DNA of 64,000 nucleotides, taken from the NCBI GenBank assembly GCA_944385365.1, contig CALWWW010000001.1:124001-188000 (forward strand). The letters run 5' to 3'. The notes under the pieces were generated by a model. That model ran no database searches. It was given only the letters and a program-made list of their open reading frames with translations, and had not been told where the DNA came from. Within the stretch, counting starts at the first letter, position 1. The number at the start of each line of letters is the position of its first letter. The position numbers were made by a program, and so were the translations under genes. The stretch comes from an uncultured Oscillospiraceae bacterium. GTDB taxonomy: Bacteria; Bacillota; Clostridia; Oscillospirales; Oscillospiraceae. Below are positions 8,429-15,891 of this stretch, piece by piece.

Positions 8429-8650
8429 TTGGTTCCCCGCACCCCAAGCGGGGGCGGGGAACCAATGGCGGCTGCACACAGCCGCCGGGATTCCGCCATC
8501 TGCGGATGGCGGTTGGAACGCTGGGGTGTTTCGCCCGCTGGGGTGTTTCGCCCGCTGCGGCGGGCGGGTATTTCGCGCCTTGCGAGGCGCGACCAAAGGC
8601 TCTGCCTTTGGAAACTGCGATTTTTTAAAAAAAAATCGAGTAAAACTTTT
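8429..8650 (+). repeat. Multi-hairpin intergenic repeat, family A, copy 1
   Basis: An array of consecutive inverted repeats. It starts with an outer hairpin TTGGTTCCCC...GGGGAACCAA, then CCATCTGCGGATGG, a GCCCGCTGCGGCGGGC hairpin, a GCGCC/GGCGC hairpin, CCAAAGGCTCTGCCTTTGG, and the AT-rich CGATTTTTT/AAAAAATCG stem. It ends with the invariant tail GAGTAAAACTTTT. The tail runs into the stop codon of the opposing 4Fe-4S gene. Three more copies lie at 29473, 39557 (inverted) and 39837. This copy also has a tandem duplication of the block 'GGGGTGTTTCGCCCGCT'. Confidence 0.85.
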
Positions 8651-9509
8651 ATCTTTTTTTCTTCTGCCATGTGGAGCAGATGGCTCCATGAGGACAGGCG
8701 TCCAGACATTTACCGCAGCGGATACACTGGCTGTGATTGGGCGTTTTACTGGGGTCGATATCCAGACCGCACACCTTATGACAGGCCCCGCAGTGGGTAC
8801 ACTGTTCCTCGTTCAGCGTGAAGCGATACAGGGCGAACCGGTTAAAAAAGCCGTAGACAGCCCCCAGCGGGCAGAGATACCGGCAGAATGGCCGGTACAG
8901 GAACACCGACAGCACCAAAATCACTACCAGAATGGCCATCTTCCAGGTAAACAGCCAGCCCACCGCGCCGCGCAAAGCCGGATTCCCCGCCAGCAGAGGG
9001 ATGCCGCCCAGCAGGGTGCCGGAGGGACAGACGTACTTACAGAACCAGGGGGAGCCCTGGCCCACAATATCCACCACCACCATGGGCAGCAGAATCACCA
9101 GCAGGCCCAGCATTACATACCGAAGCCACTGCAAATACTTCTCGCCGGGCAGGCGGCGCAGCTTTTTCACACCGGGGATTTTATGCAGCAAATCCTGCAC
9201 CAATCCAAAGGGGCAGAGGAAGCCGCAGACGGCCTTTCCCAGGATGGCCCCCACCATCATCAAAAAGCCCAGCACATAGAGGGACAGGTGGAATTTACGG
9301 CTGCCGATAACGGCCTGCAAGGACCCGATGGGGCAAGAACCCAGGGCGCCGGGGCAGGAATAGCAGTTGAGACCCGGCACACAGGCGTATTTTGTGGGGC
9401 CGCTGTAGATTTTTCCTTTGAAAAAGCCCTGGACATATCCATTGGAAAGGGCTGTAAAGGCCACCTGACAGCCCAGGCGCAGCTTGCTGCGCAGTGATTT
9501 TCTAGCCAA
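8649..9509 (-). CDS. Polyferredoxin-like 4Fe-4S membrane protein (NapH/CcoG type)
   Basis: About 286 residues. Hydrophobic helices surround 'CGFLCPFG' and 'CRYLCPLG' motifs, the NapH/NosR-type cysteine signatures. The C-terminus carries two ferredoxin clusters, 'CTHCGACHKVC' and 'CIRCGKCLDACPHG'. Such proteins pass electrons across or along the membrane. It is the last gene of an operon with a thioredoxin lipoprotein and a CD1871A-type small protein, a partnership seen repeatedly in Clostridia, suggesting a membrane thiol/redox relay. The start is uncertain: the TTG at 9509 (10 bp after GGAG) or 9515. Both overlap the end of the small upstream gene. Confidence 0.82.
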   Translation of the reverse strand: MARKSLRSKLRLGCQVAFTALSNGYVQGFFKGKIYSGPTKYACVPGLNCYSCPGALGSCPIGSLQAVIGSRKFHLSLYVLGFLMMVGAILGKAVCGFLCPFGLVQDLLHKIPGVKKLRRLPGEKYLQWLRYVMLGLLVILLPMVVVDIVGQGSPWFCKYVCPSGTLLGGIPLLAGNPALRGAVGWLFTWKMAILVVILVLSVFLYRPFCRYLCPLGAVYGFFNRFALYRFTLNEEQCTHCGACHKVCGLDIDPSKTPNHSQCIRCGKCLDACPHGAICSTWQKKKR

Positions 9510-9639
9510 TTCCAATACACTCCATACAGATGATGACGGCCTTTTGCAGCACCGTCTGGGCCTCGCCCCGCACAATGCCCAGGGTCAGCAGCACCGCCCC
9601 CACGCAGAACACGGCCACCGCCGGAAGATGGCGCTTCAC
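9502..9639 (-). CDS. CD1871A family CXXC-type small membrane protein
   Basis: A 45-residue protein translated from a GTG that overlaps the thioredoxin stop (GTGA). It has a single hydrophobic helix ('AVAVFCVGAVLLTLGIV') and ends 'VIICMECIGIG'. The C-terminal Cys-x-x-Cys is followed by IGIG, the hallmark of the small CD1871A family. It lies between the thioredoxin-like lipoprotein and the 4Fe-4S membrane protein, overlapping both, which indicates tight translational coupling. The two cysteines make it a plausible membrane-embedded thiol shuttle between its neighbours (inference). It is easily missed because of its size. Confidence 0.82.
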   Translation of the reverse strand: MKRHLPAVAVFCVGAVLLTLGIVRGEAQTVLQKAVIICMECIGIG

Positions 9640-10187
9640 CCGTTGACCTCCTCCAGCTTCTGGTCCAGGATGGCCGTCCAGTCGTCATAACTCTTGGAGC
9701 CGGTGACAATGCCGCCCAGCTGGTTGCCCTCGCTGTCCACAAAGAAGGTCGTGGGGACCACCTGGATGCTGGTCAGCACCCGGTTCAGCACATCCTGGGA
9801 GGGCAGCAGGTGGAGATACCCGGCCCCCGTCTCCTCCACGATTTCCTTGGCCAGCTCCACATTCTCCTCCAGGTAGCCGCCCTCGTAGTCGGTGGCGTCA
9901 CTGACAATGCCCACGATTTGCACGCCCTTGTCGGCGTAGTCCTCCGCCAGCTGGCCCAGGTCCGGCATCTCCTGGATACACGGGCCGCAGAACGTCCCCC
10001 AGACGTTGATCATGGTCACATCGTAGTCGTCAAAAATGGAATCGTCCACGTCGTTGCCCTCCAGGTCCTGGGCCGTAAAGCCCGCCAGCACACCGGTACC
10101 GGTTTCCTGGCTGCTCTCGCCGCCGCAGGCCGTCAGGCCCATTGTCAATAACGCCGTCAGCATTAACACACTCCACAGTTTCTTCAC
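9636..10187 (-). CDS. TlpA/ResA-like thioredoxin-fold lipoprotein
   Basis: A 183-residue exported lipoprotein. A signal peptide ends in the lipobox 'LTAC' near residue 20. A thioredoxin fold follows with active site 'WGTFCGPC' (C-x-x-C) and cis-Pro region 'VVPTTFFVD'. It should act outside the membrane on disulfides or protein thiols. GTG at 10187 is chosen because AAGGAG lies about 9 bp upstream and the signal peptide begins there. The gene overlaps the small CD1871A gene downstream and follows a LysR regulator by about 30 bp, forming one transcription unit. Confidence 0.9.
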   Translation of the reverse strand: MKKLWSVLMLTALLTMGLTACGGESSQETGTGVLAGFTAQDLEGNDVDDSIFDDYDVTMINVWGTFCGPCIQEMPDLGQLAEDYADKGVQIVGIVSDATDYEGGYLEENVELAKEIVEETGAGYLHLLPSQDVLNRVLTSIQVVPTTFFVDSEGNQLGGIVTGSKSYDDWTAILDQKLEEVNG

Positions 10188-10219
10188 AGATAGTCTCTCC
10201 TTATTCACAGGTATGGTCG

Positions 10220-11101
10220 TCACGACTGCATTTCCCGAATGGTCTCGGCGGCGCATTGAATCAGTTCCTGCACCGCCGGTTTCAGCTCCCGGCGGCTGCG
10301 GACCACAATGCCCAGTTCCCGGAACGTCCGGGGTTCGATGGGCAGCACCTTTACCGTGGGGTCCGACCGGCCGCTCATGATCAGCTCCGTCATGATGCTG
10401 ACGCCCAGGCCATGGGCCACCATGGAAATCACCACCGGGTCGTCCACCGTGGTTTTCCGGATGCGGGGGTGGACATGATGGCGGCGAAACATGGGCATAA
10501 TGTCTCTGGTAAAGCCCAGGGCGGGCATTAAAAACTCCCGGTCCTCAAATGCTGAGACGGGAAAGGTCTTCCAGCCGTCAAAGGCCGGTTCATCGGGCAG
10601 CACTGCCACCAGGGTGTCCTCTTTCAAGGGCAGGAAATCGGCCTTCAAATCGTCCTGACGGCTGACAAAGGCCAGCTCCACCTGGCCGCTGTGGACCCAG
10701 CCGTACAGCTCCTCAATGCCCGCCATCTGCACGTCCACCCGGACGTTGGGGCAGATATCCCGGAACCGCTGCAAAATGGCGGGCAGCCAATGAACCGCCA
10801 TACTGGAATAGGCGCCCACCCGCACCGACTGGCTCTCCTGCCGCCGGACCGCGTCGATCTGGGCCTCCAACGCCTTGCCCGCCTCCACAAATTGCAGAAT
10901 GGCCGGTTCCAGTTCGCCGCCCCGCTCCGTCAGCCGGGTGCCGTAGTGGCCCCGCTCCAGCAGCGGGAAGCCCAGCTCCTGCTCCAGGGCGTTCATCATA
11001 TGGGTCAGCCCCGACTGGGTATAGCCCAGCTCCTGGGCCGCCTTGGTAAAGGAACCCAGCCGCGCCGACGCCAGCAGCGCCTCATACTTTTTTGTATCCA
11101 T
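10220..11101 (-). CDS. LysR family transcriptional regulator
   Basis: A 293-residue protein with an N-terminal winged helix-turn-helix ('SFTKAAQELGYTQSGLTHMM', residues 17-36) and a C-terminal periplasmic-binding-protein-like effector domain. It is co-directional with, and immediately upstream of, the thioredoxin/CD1871A/4Fe-4S genes, so it may regulate or be co-transcribed with them. LysR regulators usually bind a small-molecule coinducer; none can be inferred. A redox-type LysR would need sensing cysteines in its effector domain, but only two cysteines are present (CP in 'ICPNVRV' and one near the C-terminus), so thiol sensing is not obvious. Confidence 0.88.
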   Translation of the reverse strand: MDTKKYEALLASARLGSFTKAAQELGYTQSGLTHMMNALEQELGFPLLERGHYGTRLTERGGELEPAILQFVEAGKALEAQIDAVRRQESQSVRVGAYSSMAVHWLPAILQRFRDICPNVRVDVQMAGIEELYGWVHSGQVELAFVSRQDDLKADFLPLKEDTLVAVLPDEPAFDGWKTFPVSAFEDREFLMPALGFTRDIMPMFRRHHVHPRIRKTTVDDPVVISMVAHGLGVSIMTELIMSGRSDPTVKVLPIEPRTFRELGIVVRSRRELKPAVQELIQCAAETIREMQS

Positions 11102-11191
11102 GCTTTTCCCGCTCTCTCAAACAATTATGAAGAAATCTCATGGAGCCATTATAAGCGCTCACACCCTAAAGCACAAGCAAAATTTCACCCA

Positions 11192-11220
11192 TTGCTTTTT
11201 TCCCATATCTATGCTATAGT
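11192..11220 (+). promoter_or_regulatory. Probable promoter of the DUF2156-GNAT operon
   Basis: TTGCTT (11192-11197), 17 bp, TATAGT (11215-11220). It lies about 50 bp before the GTG start in a locally AT-rich intergenic stretch. Confidence 0.5.
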
Positions 11221-11272
11221 ATCTATCAAGAATCATTCTTATTATTGTCTGAACTTACAAAGGAGAATCATC

Positions 11273-12187
11273 GTGCCCATTGAATTTCATCATCCCACCC
11301 TGGCGGACCGGGAATGGATGCAGCCCTATTACCATGCCGCAGGCTATCGCGGCTGTGAGACCAGCTTTGTCAACATGTACCTCTGGGGCCGCGGCTACGG
11401 CGAAATCGCCCAGGTAGGCGACTATCTGGTGCAGTTCATCAAATACAACGGCATCAAGTATTACGCCTACCCCGCCGGTAAAGGCGATTTGCGGTACGTC
11501 ATCGACCGTCTGATTGAGGACGCCGCCTACTACAACCACCCCATGCGTCTGCTGTGCGTGGACTGCAACCGCCGCCAGGAGCTGGACGCCCTGTATCCGG
11601 GTCAGTTCCGGTTTACGGAAAATCGCAACGCCTTTGACTACCTCTACGACATCAACCGTCTGGCCGACCTGGGCGGCAAAAAGCTCCAGTCCAAGCGGAA
11701 CCACTGCAACCGGTTTGAGCAGAACCACCCGGACTGGACCGTGGAGCCCATCACCGCCGAAACCCTGCCTCTGTGCCGGGCCATGGCCGAGGACTGGTAC
11801 GCCCAGTACGACGGCGAGACCTCCGACGAGCACGATTTTCGCATTGAGAAAATCGCTCTGGGCCGGGCCTTTGACGACTATGACGCATTGGGCCTGGAGG
11901 GCCTGCTGCTGCGGGCCGACGGACAGGTCATGGCCTTTACCATGGGCCATCACATCCAGCCCGACACCTTTGACGTGAACTTTGAAAAGGCTTACGCCCA
12001 CATTCAGGGCGCGTATCCCATCATCAACCGGGAGTTTGCCCGATATATCCGCAGCAAATACCCGGAGGTGGTCTATCTGAACCGGGAGGACGACATGGGT
12101 CTGCCGGGTCTGCGGAAGGCCAAGGAATCGTACCATCCGGATTTGCTGCTGTGCAAGGGCTTCGCGGAGCTGGAGGCCACCCTGTGA
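11273..12187 (+). CDS. DUF2156 (phosphatidylglycerol lysyltransferase-like GNAT) domain protein
   Basis: A 304-residue soluble protein of the DUF2156 type. This is the tandem-GNAT fold found in the catalytic half of MprF-like aminoacyl-lipid synthases but here without the membrane part. Landmarks are 'YAYPAGKGDLRYVIDRLI' in the first half and 'LQSKRNHCNRFEQNHPDW', 'NREFARYIRSKYPEVVYLNREDDMG' in the second, the conserved acyl-donor half. GTG at 11273 follows AAAGGAG by 7 bp. It overlaps the next GNAT gene by GTGA. Family members may transfer aminoacyl groups, but the substrate of stand-alone versions is unknown. Confidence 0.8.
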   Translation: MPIEFHHPTLADREWMQPYYHAAGYRGCETSFVNMYLWGRGYGEIAQVGDYLVQFIKYNGIKYYAYPAGKGDLRYVIDRLIEDAAYYNHPMRLLCVDCNRRQELDALYPGQFRFTENRNAFDYLYDINRLADLGGKKLQSKRNHCNRFEQNHPDWTVEPITAETLPLCRAMAEDWYAQYDGETSDEHDFRIEKIALGRAFDDYDALGLEGLLLRADGQVMAFTMGHHIQPDTFDVNFEKAYAHIQGAYPIINREFARYIRSKYPEVVYLNREDDMGLPGLRKAKESYHPDLLLCKGFAELEATL

Positions 12188-12996
12188 CCGGCCCGGCCCG
12201 CTCCGGCGACGTGCCCCGGCTGAAAGCGTTGTGGCAGTCGGCCTTTGGCGACGATCCAGCCGTCATCGACCGGTTTTTTCAGAAGCTGTTCCGTCCCGAC
12301 AGCACCGTGGTGTGCCGGGACGGCGAAGACGCCGTGGCCATGGCCCATTGGCTGCCCATGACCGTCTGCCACGACGGAAAAGGCTGGCCCGTGGCCTATG
12401 TCTATGCTGTGGCCACCGACGAGGCCCATCGGGGCCGCGGGTATTGCCGGGACATGTTGGACTACTTTGCCCGGACGCTGCCCGAACAGGGCGTCCGGGG
12501 TCTGGTACTGGTGCCGGGCAGCGACAGTCTGCGGCAGCTGTACCGGCGGTACGGCTTTTCCGATTACACCGCCGTGTCGCTCCAAACCTTGGACGCCGGT
12601 ACCGCCGCCGGGACCTGGGAAGCCATCGAGCCGCCGGAGTATCTGATGCTGCGGGAGGAACTGCTGGCCCATTCCGCCTATGTGTCCTGTTCGGTGCCCA
12701 TTCTATCCTTCCAGCGGGACTTGGCCGCCCACTACGGCGGCGGCCTGTACCGACTGGAATCCCATGGCGTCACCGGTATCGGCTGCGGCGCGGTGGACAG
12801 CGATGGGGAGGGCATGGGCTATGAACTGCTGTGGCCCGGCGACCGGCAGGCGGGCGCGGACCTGATGGCCGCCGCCCTGGGAGTCTCCCGTCTTCTGGTG
12901 CGGGCCCCCGGCGAGGAAACGCCCTTTGCCATGGCCCGCTGGCTGGCGGAGACGCCCCCGGCTGCTTCCCCCTATCTGGGGTTGGCATTGGACTAA
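12184..12996 (+). CDS. GNAT family N-acetyltransferase (Eis-like)
   Basis: A 270-residue acetyltransferase. The acetyl-CoA site is 'VYAVATDEAHRGRGYCRDML' (V-x-T-x(3)-RGRG-x(2)-G/C), followed by 'YRRYGFSDYT', as in GNAT motif B. The C-terminal half resembles the extra domain of Eis-type acetyltransferases. The GTG start at 12184 overlaps the stop of the DUF2156 gene (GTGA), with GGAGG 7 bp upstream, so translation is coupled. The acceptor is unknown. The pairing of two GNAT-fold proteins suggests linked acyl modification (inference). Confidence 0.82.
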   Translation: MTGPARSGDVPRLKALWQSAFGDDPAVIDRFFQKLFRPDSTVVCRDGEDAVAMAHWLPMTVCHDGKGWPVAYVYAVATDEAHRGRGYCRDMLDYFARTLPEQGVRGLVLVPGSDSLRQLYRRYGFSDYTAVSLQTLDAGTAAGTWEAIEPPEYLMLREELLAHSAYVSCSVPILSFQRDLAAHYGGGLYRLESHGVTGIGCGAVDSDGEGMGYELLWPGDRQAGADLMAAALGVSRLLVRAPGEETPFAMARWLAETPPAASPYLGLALD

Positions 12997-13131
12997 ATTT
13001 CCATCCATAACCTTGTGCGAAACAGAGAATTTTACACCGTTTACTTTTTTTCCTCATAATTCTGGAGTATAATACGGGAGATATTTGAATTTCCTGCCGA
13101 TTCTCAGCAGGTTGGGAAAGGATGATCCCCT

Positions 13132-13428
13132 ATGGTACGCCATATTGTATTCTGGAAACTGCGGGAGGACTACGCCGCCCCGGAACAGGCCGATTACGCC
13201 TTGCAGGTGCTGACGGCCTCCACGGAAACGCTGCTGGGCATCGACGGACTGCAACAGGCCCGCATTGGCCGCAATCTGGCCGGCGGCGCCTATGATCTCA
13301 TCTTTTACGCCGAATTTGCCGACGCCGACGCATTGGAACACTTTCGGGAGCATCCGCTCCATGTGGCCCATCGGGAGCGCTGCGCCCCCTATGTGACGGG
13401 ACGGCTCACCGGCGATCTCATCGAGTAG
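13132..13428 (+). CDS. Dabb family (stress-responsive A/B barrel) protein
   Basis: A 98-residue protein matching the dimeric alpha/beta-barrel (Dabb) family. It begins 'MVRHIVFWKLRED', contains 'YDLIFYAEFADADALEHF' and ends with 'HPLHVAHRE', typical of the fold. Members occur in stress responses and as small ligand-binding or cyclase-like proteins. A clear function is rarely assigned. It sits 12 bp before queH and is probably co-transcribed with it. Confidence 0.88.
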   Translation: MVRHIVFWKLREDYAAPEQADYALQVLTASTETLLGIDGLQQARIGRNLAGGAYDLIFYAEFADADALEHFREHPLHVAHRERCAPYVTGRLTGDLIE

Positions 13429-13440
13429 GAGCGAACCGTT

Positions 13441-13986
13441 TTGAAGATTCTGTTGCACGCCTGCTGCGCCCCCTGCGCCAACCGGCCCATTGCCGATTTG
13501 CAGGCCCAGGGCCATGACGTGACGGCGTTCTGGTACAATCCAAACATCCATCCCTTTACGGAATACCGTTCCCGCCGCAACTGCCTGCGGGACTATGCCG
13601 CCGAAATCGGCCTGCCCCTGATTGAACGGGACGATTACGGCCTGCGGCCCTTTGTCCGGGAGGTGGCGGCCAACATCGACGGCCGCTGTCTCAAGTGCTA
13701 CGAAATGCGGTTTTGGGAAACGGCCCGTCAGGCCGCCGAGGGCGGCTTTGACGCCTTTACCTCCAGTCTCTTTATCAGTCCCTATCAGCAGCATGAGCTG
13801 ATGCGGGATGTGGCGGAGACTGCCGCCCGGGAATTTGGGGTATCCTTTTACTATCAGGACTTCCGTCCCCTGTTCCGGGACGGTCAGGCCTTTGCACGGG
13901 AGCACGGCTTTTATATGCAGAAGTATTGCGGCTGCATTTTTTCCGAGCAGGAACGGTATCTCAAAGCGAAAAAGATTCTTCCCTGA
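13441..13986 (+). CDS. queH: Epoxyqueuosine reductase QueH
   Basis: A 181-residue enzyme that reduces epoxyqueuosine to queuosine in tRNA, the last step of Q34 synthesis. It is the cobalamin-independent alternative to QueG. Diagnostic cysteines for the Fe-S cluster and metal site are 'HACCAPCANRPI' at the N-terminus, 'CLKCYEMRF' in the middle and 'KYCGCIFSE' near the end. The start is TTG at 13441, with AGGAG just upstream in the tail of the Dabb gene. No other queuosine genes are in the window. Confidence 0.93.
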   Translation: MKILLHACCAPCANRPIADLQAQGHDVTAFWYNPNIHPFTEYRSRRNCLRDYAAEIGLPLIERDDYGLRPFVREVAANIDGRCLKCYEMRFWETARQAAEGGFDAFTSSLFISPYQQHELMRDVAETAAREFGVSFYYQDFRPLFRDGQAFAREHGFYMQKYCGCIFSEQERYLKAKKILP

Positions 13987-14043
13987 GCGTCCCCCGCGCC
14001 GACGGCGCGTTGACAATTCTATCATTGCAAAGGAGAACTTACT

Positions 14044-14577
14044 ATGGAACTGAAAGGCTCTAAGACCGAAAAAAACCTGATGGCCGCCTTCGCCGGTGAG
14101 TCCCAGGCCCGCAACAAGTACAGCTATTACGCCTCCAAGGCCCGCAAGGACGGTTATGTCCAGATTGCCAACCTCTTCGAGGAGACGGCCAACAACGAGA
14201 AGGAGCACGCCAAGATGTGGTTCAAGCTGTTCCACGGCATCGGCTCCACGGAGGAGAACCTGCTGGACGCCGCCGAGGGCGAGAACTACGAGTGGACCGA
14301 CATGTACGCCACCTTTGCCAAGGAGGCCCGCGAAGAGGGCTTCGACCACATCGCCGACCTGTTCGAGGGTGTGGCCGCCATTGAGAAGGAGCATGAGGAG
14401 CGGTACCGCAAGCTCCTGGCCAATGTGAAGGGCAAGCTGGTGTTCAGCCGCGACGGCGACTGTATGTGGCAGTGCTCCAACTGCGGCCACATTGTGGTGG
14501 GCAAGGCTGCCCCTGAGGTCTGCCCCGTCTGCGCCCATCCCCAGGCTTATTTCCAGATCAAGGCCGAAAACTATTGA
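14044..14577 (+). CDS. rbr: Rubrerythrin
   Basis: A 177-residue cytosolic peroxide-scavenging protein of anaerobes. The N-terminal four-helix ferritin-like domain carries the diiron ligands ('[10 protein letters not shown]', '[11 protein letters not shown]', '[15 protein letters not shown]'). The C-terminal rubredoxin-like domain has 'CSNCGH' and 'CPVCAHP' for a single iron. It takes electrons from NAD(P)H-linked rubredoxin reductases and reduces hydrogen peroxide to water. AAAGGAG precedes the ATG. A short GC-rich hairpin (CGCGCC gac GGCGCG) lies just upstream, and a strong terminator follows. It may be expressed alone. Confidence 0.96.
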   Translation: MELKGSKTEKNLMAAFAGESQARNKYSYYASKARKDGYVQIANLFEETANNEKEHAKMWFKLFHGIGSTEENLLDAAEGENYEWTDMYATFAKEAREEGFDHIADLFEGVAAIEKEHEERYRKLLANVKGKLVFSRDGDCMWQCSNCGHIVVGKAAPEVCPVCAHPQAYFQIKAENY

Positions 14578-14590
14578 TTCCTTGACGCAA

Positions 14591-14627
14591 AAACGCCCGC
14601 TTGCAGCCGCAAGCGGGCGTTTTTTTA
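14591..14627 (+). terminator. Intrinsic terminator after rubrerythrin
   Basis: A 14-bp stem, AAACGCCCGCTTGC with GCAAGCGGGCGTTT, has a 4-nt loop and ends in seven or more T residues. Confidence 0.93.
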
Positions 14628-14663
14628 CTGGGGTTGCAGAACCGAGTTCGTGCGTCCTGCCGC

Positions 14664-14735
14664 CGTAGGGGCCGGCATCCCTGACGGCCCCGGACAGGAT
14701 GCGCCGCGGGTGCGTCAGGGATGCCGCGCCCTACG
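14664..14735. repeat. Long imperfect palindrome (MITE-like hairpin)
   Basis: Two 23-bp arms (14664-14686 and 14713-14735) are inverted copies of each other at 21 of 23 positions. The ends are CGTAGGG and CCCTACG, and the spacer is 26 bp. It sits between the terminators of rubrerythrin and argF and encodes nothing. Such CGTAGGG-ended palindromes look like small dispersed elements, but only this copy is seen here. Confidence 0.6.
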
Positions 14736-14745
14736 AAACATGGCA

Positions 14746-14786
14746 TAAAAACGGCGCGCTGCAATGGGAATGCCGCGCGCCTGTTT
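14746..14786 (-). terminator. Intrinsic terminator after argF
   Basis: On the - strand, GGCGCGC (14781-14775) pairs with GCGCGCC (14759-14753) and is followed by a T-run (the A-run at 14747-14751). Confidence 0.65.
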
Positions 14787-14796
14787 TGTATGGTGG

Positions 14797-15783
14797 TTAC
14801 ATGCCGCCCATCAGCACCGCCATAACGGCCTTGATAGTGTGCATGCGGTTTTCTGCTTCGTCAAAGACGATGGAGGCGGGGCTTTCAAAGACCTCGTCGG
14901 TGACCTCCATGGAGTCCCGGCCGAACTTTGCGCCCATTTCGGCACCAATGGTGGTTTTGAGGTCGTGGAACGCAGGCAGGCAGTGCATAAACTTGCACTG
15001 GGGACCGGCGTTATCCATAAGGGCCTTGTTGACCTGATAGGGGCTCAGATCGTGAATCCGCTGCTCCCATACCTCCATGGGCTCGCCCATGGACACCCAC
15101 ACATCGGTGTAGATGACGTCGGCGCCCTTGGTGGCCGCCATGGGGTCCTCGATGAACTCCAGCGTTGCGCCGGTTTCGGCGGCAATGGCCTGGCACTGGT
15201 CAATGAGCTTCTGGTCCGGGAAGTACGCCTTGGGGGCGCAGGCCACAAAGTGCATACCCATCTTGGCGCAGCCCACCATCAGAGAATTGCCCATGTTGTA
15301 CCGGGCGTCGCCCATGTACACCAGCTTGATGCCCTTCAGCTTGCCGCAGTGCTCCTGAATGGTCAGGAAGTCGGCCAGGATCTGGGTGGGGTGGAACTCG
15401 TTGGTCAGACCGTTGAACACGGGAACACCGGCATAATGGGCCAGCTCTTCCACAATGTCCTGGCCGAAGCCCCGGTACTCGATGCCGTCGTACATGCGGC
15501 CCAGGACCCGTGCCGTATCGGCAATGGATTCCTTTTTGCCGATCTGAGAGCCGGAGGGGTCCAGATAGGTGACGCCCATACCCAGGTCCCGGGCGGCCAC
15601 TTCAAAGGCGCAGCGGGTCCGGGTGGAGGTCTTTTCAAAAATCAGGGCCACATGCTTGCCGGGGCAGCAGGCATGGGCAATGCCCTGCTTCTTCTTGGCC
15701 TTCAAATCGGCGGCCACTTCGAGAAAATGGGTGATCTCTGCGGGCGTGAAGTCCAGCAGCTTGAGAAAATGCTTCTGTTCCAT
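14797..15783 (-). CDS. argF: Ornithine carbamoyltransferase
   Basis: A 328-residue enzyme joining carbamoyl phosphate to ornithine to make citrulline. The carbamoyl-phosphate loop is '[12 protein letters not shown]' (S-T-R-T-R), with '[14 protein letters not shown]' (H-P-x-Q) and the ornithine-site 'HCLPAFHD' near residue 270. Length and motif order are normal. AGGAGGAA precedes the ATG at 15783. It is separated from argG-argH by a divergent MerR gene and has its own terminator. It could act in synthesis or in arginine breakdown, but argG and argH nearby favour synthesis. Confidence 0.97.
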   Translation of the reverse strand: MEQKHFLKLLDFTPAEITHFLEVAADLKAKKKQGIAHACCPGKHVALIFEKTSTRTRCAFEVAARDLGMGVTYLDPSGSQIGKKESIADTARVLGRMYDGIEYRGFGQDIVEELAHYAGVPVFNGLTNEFHPTQILADFLTIQEHCGKLKGIKLVYMGDARYNMGNSLMVGCAKMGMHFVACAPKAYFPDQKLIDQCQAIAAETGATLEFIEDPMAATKGADVIYTDVWVSMGEPMEVWEQRIHDLSPYQVNKALMDNAGPQCKFMHCLPAFHDLKTTIGAEMGAKFGRDSMEVTDEVFESPASIVFDEAENRMHTIKAVMAVLMGGM

Positions 15784-15823
15784 GGGAAACTTCCTCCTAC
15801 CATACGATTTTGTGAAAAATCTG

Positions 15824-15854
15824 TTGACCTGGCACCTGGTGCATAGTGTATGAT
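15824..15854 (+). promoter_or_regulatory. MerR-type promoter with 19-bp spacer
   Basis: TTGACC (15824-15829) and TATGAT (15849-15854) are 19 bp apart. This over-long spacing is the hallmark of promoters that MerR regulators activate by DNA twisting. The spacer holds the perfect palindrome GCACC-T-GGTGC (15832-15842). It drives the MerR gene itself, so autoregulation is expected. The divergent argF start lies 41 bp away. Confidence 0.7.
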
Positions 15855-15891
15855 GGGGGCATCCAAGCAGGAATCCGGAGGTGGCTTCCCT

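Noticed and set aside
7779..9497. A 572-codon open frame on the + strand
   Set aside because: It crosses rsmG, repeat A and the 4Fe-4S gene in antisense. The part over repeat A is simply the repeat read through.
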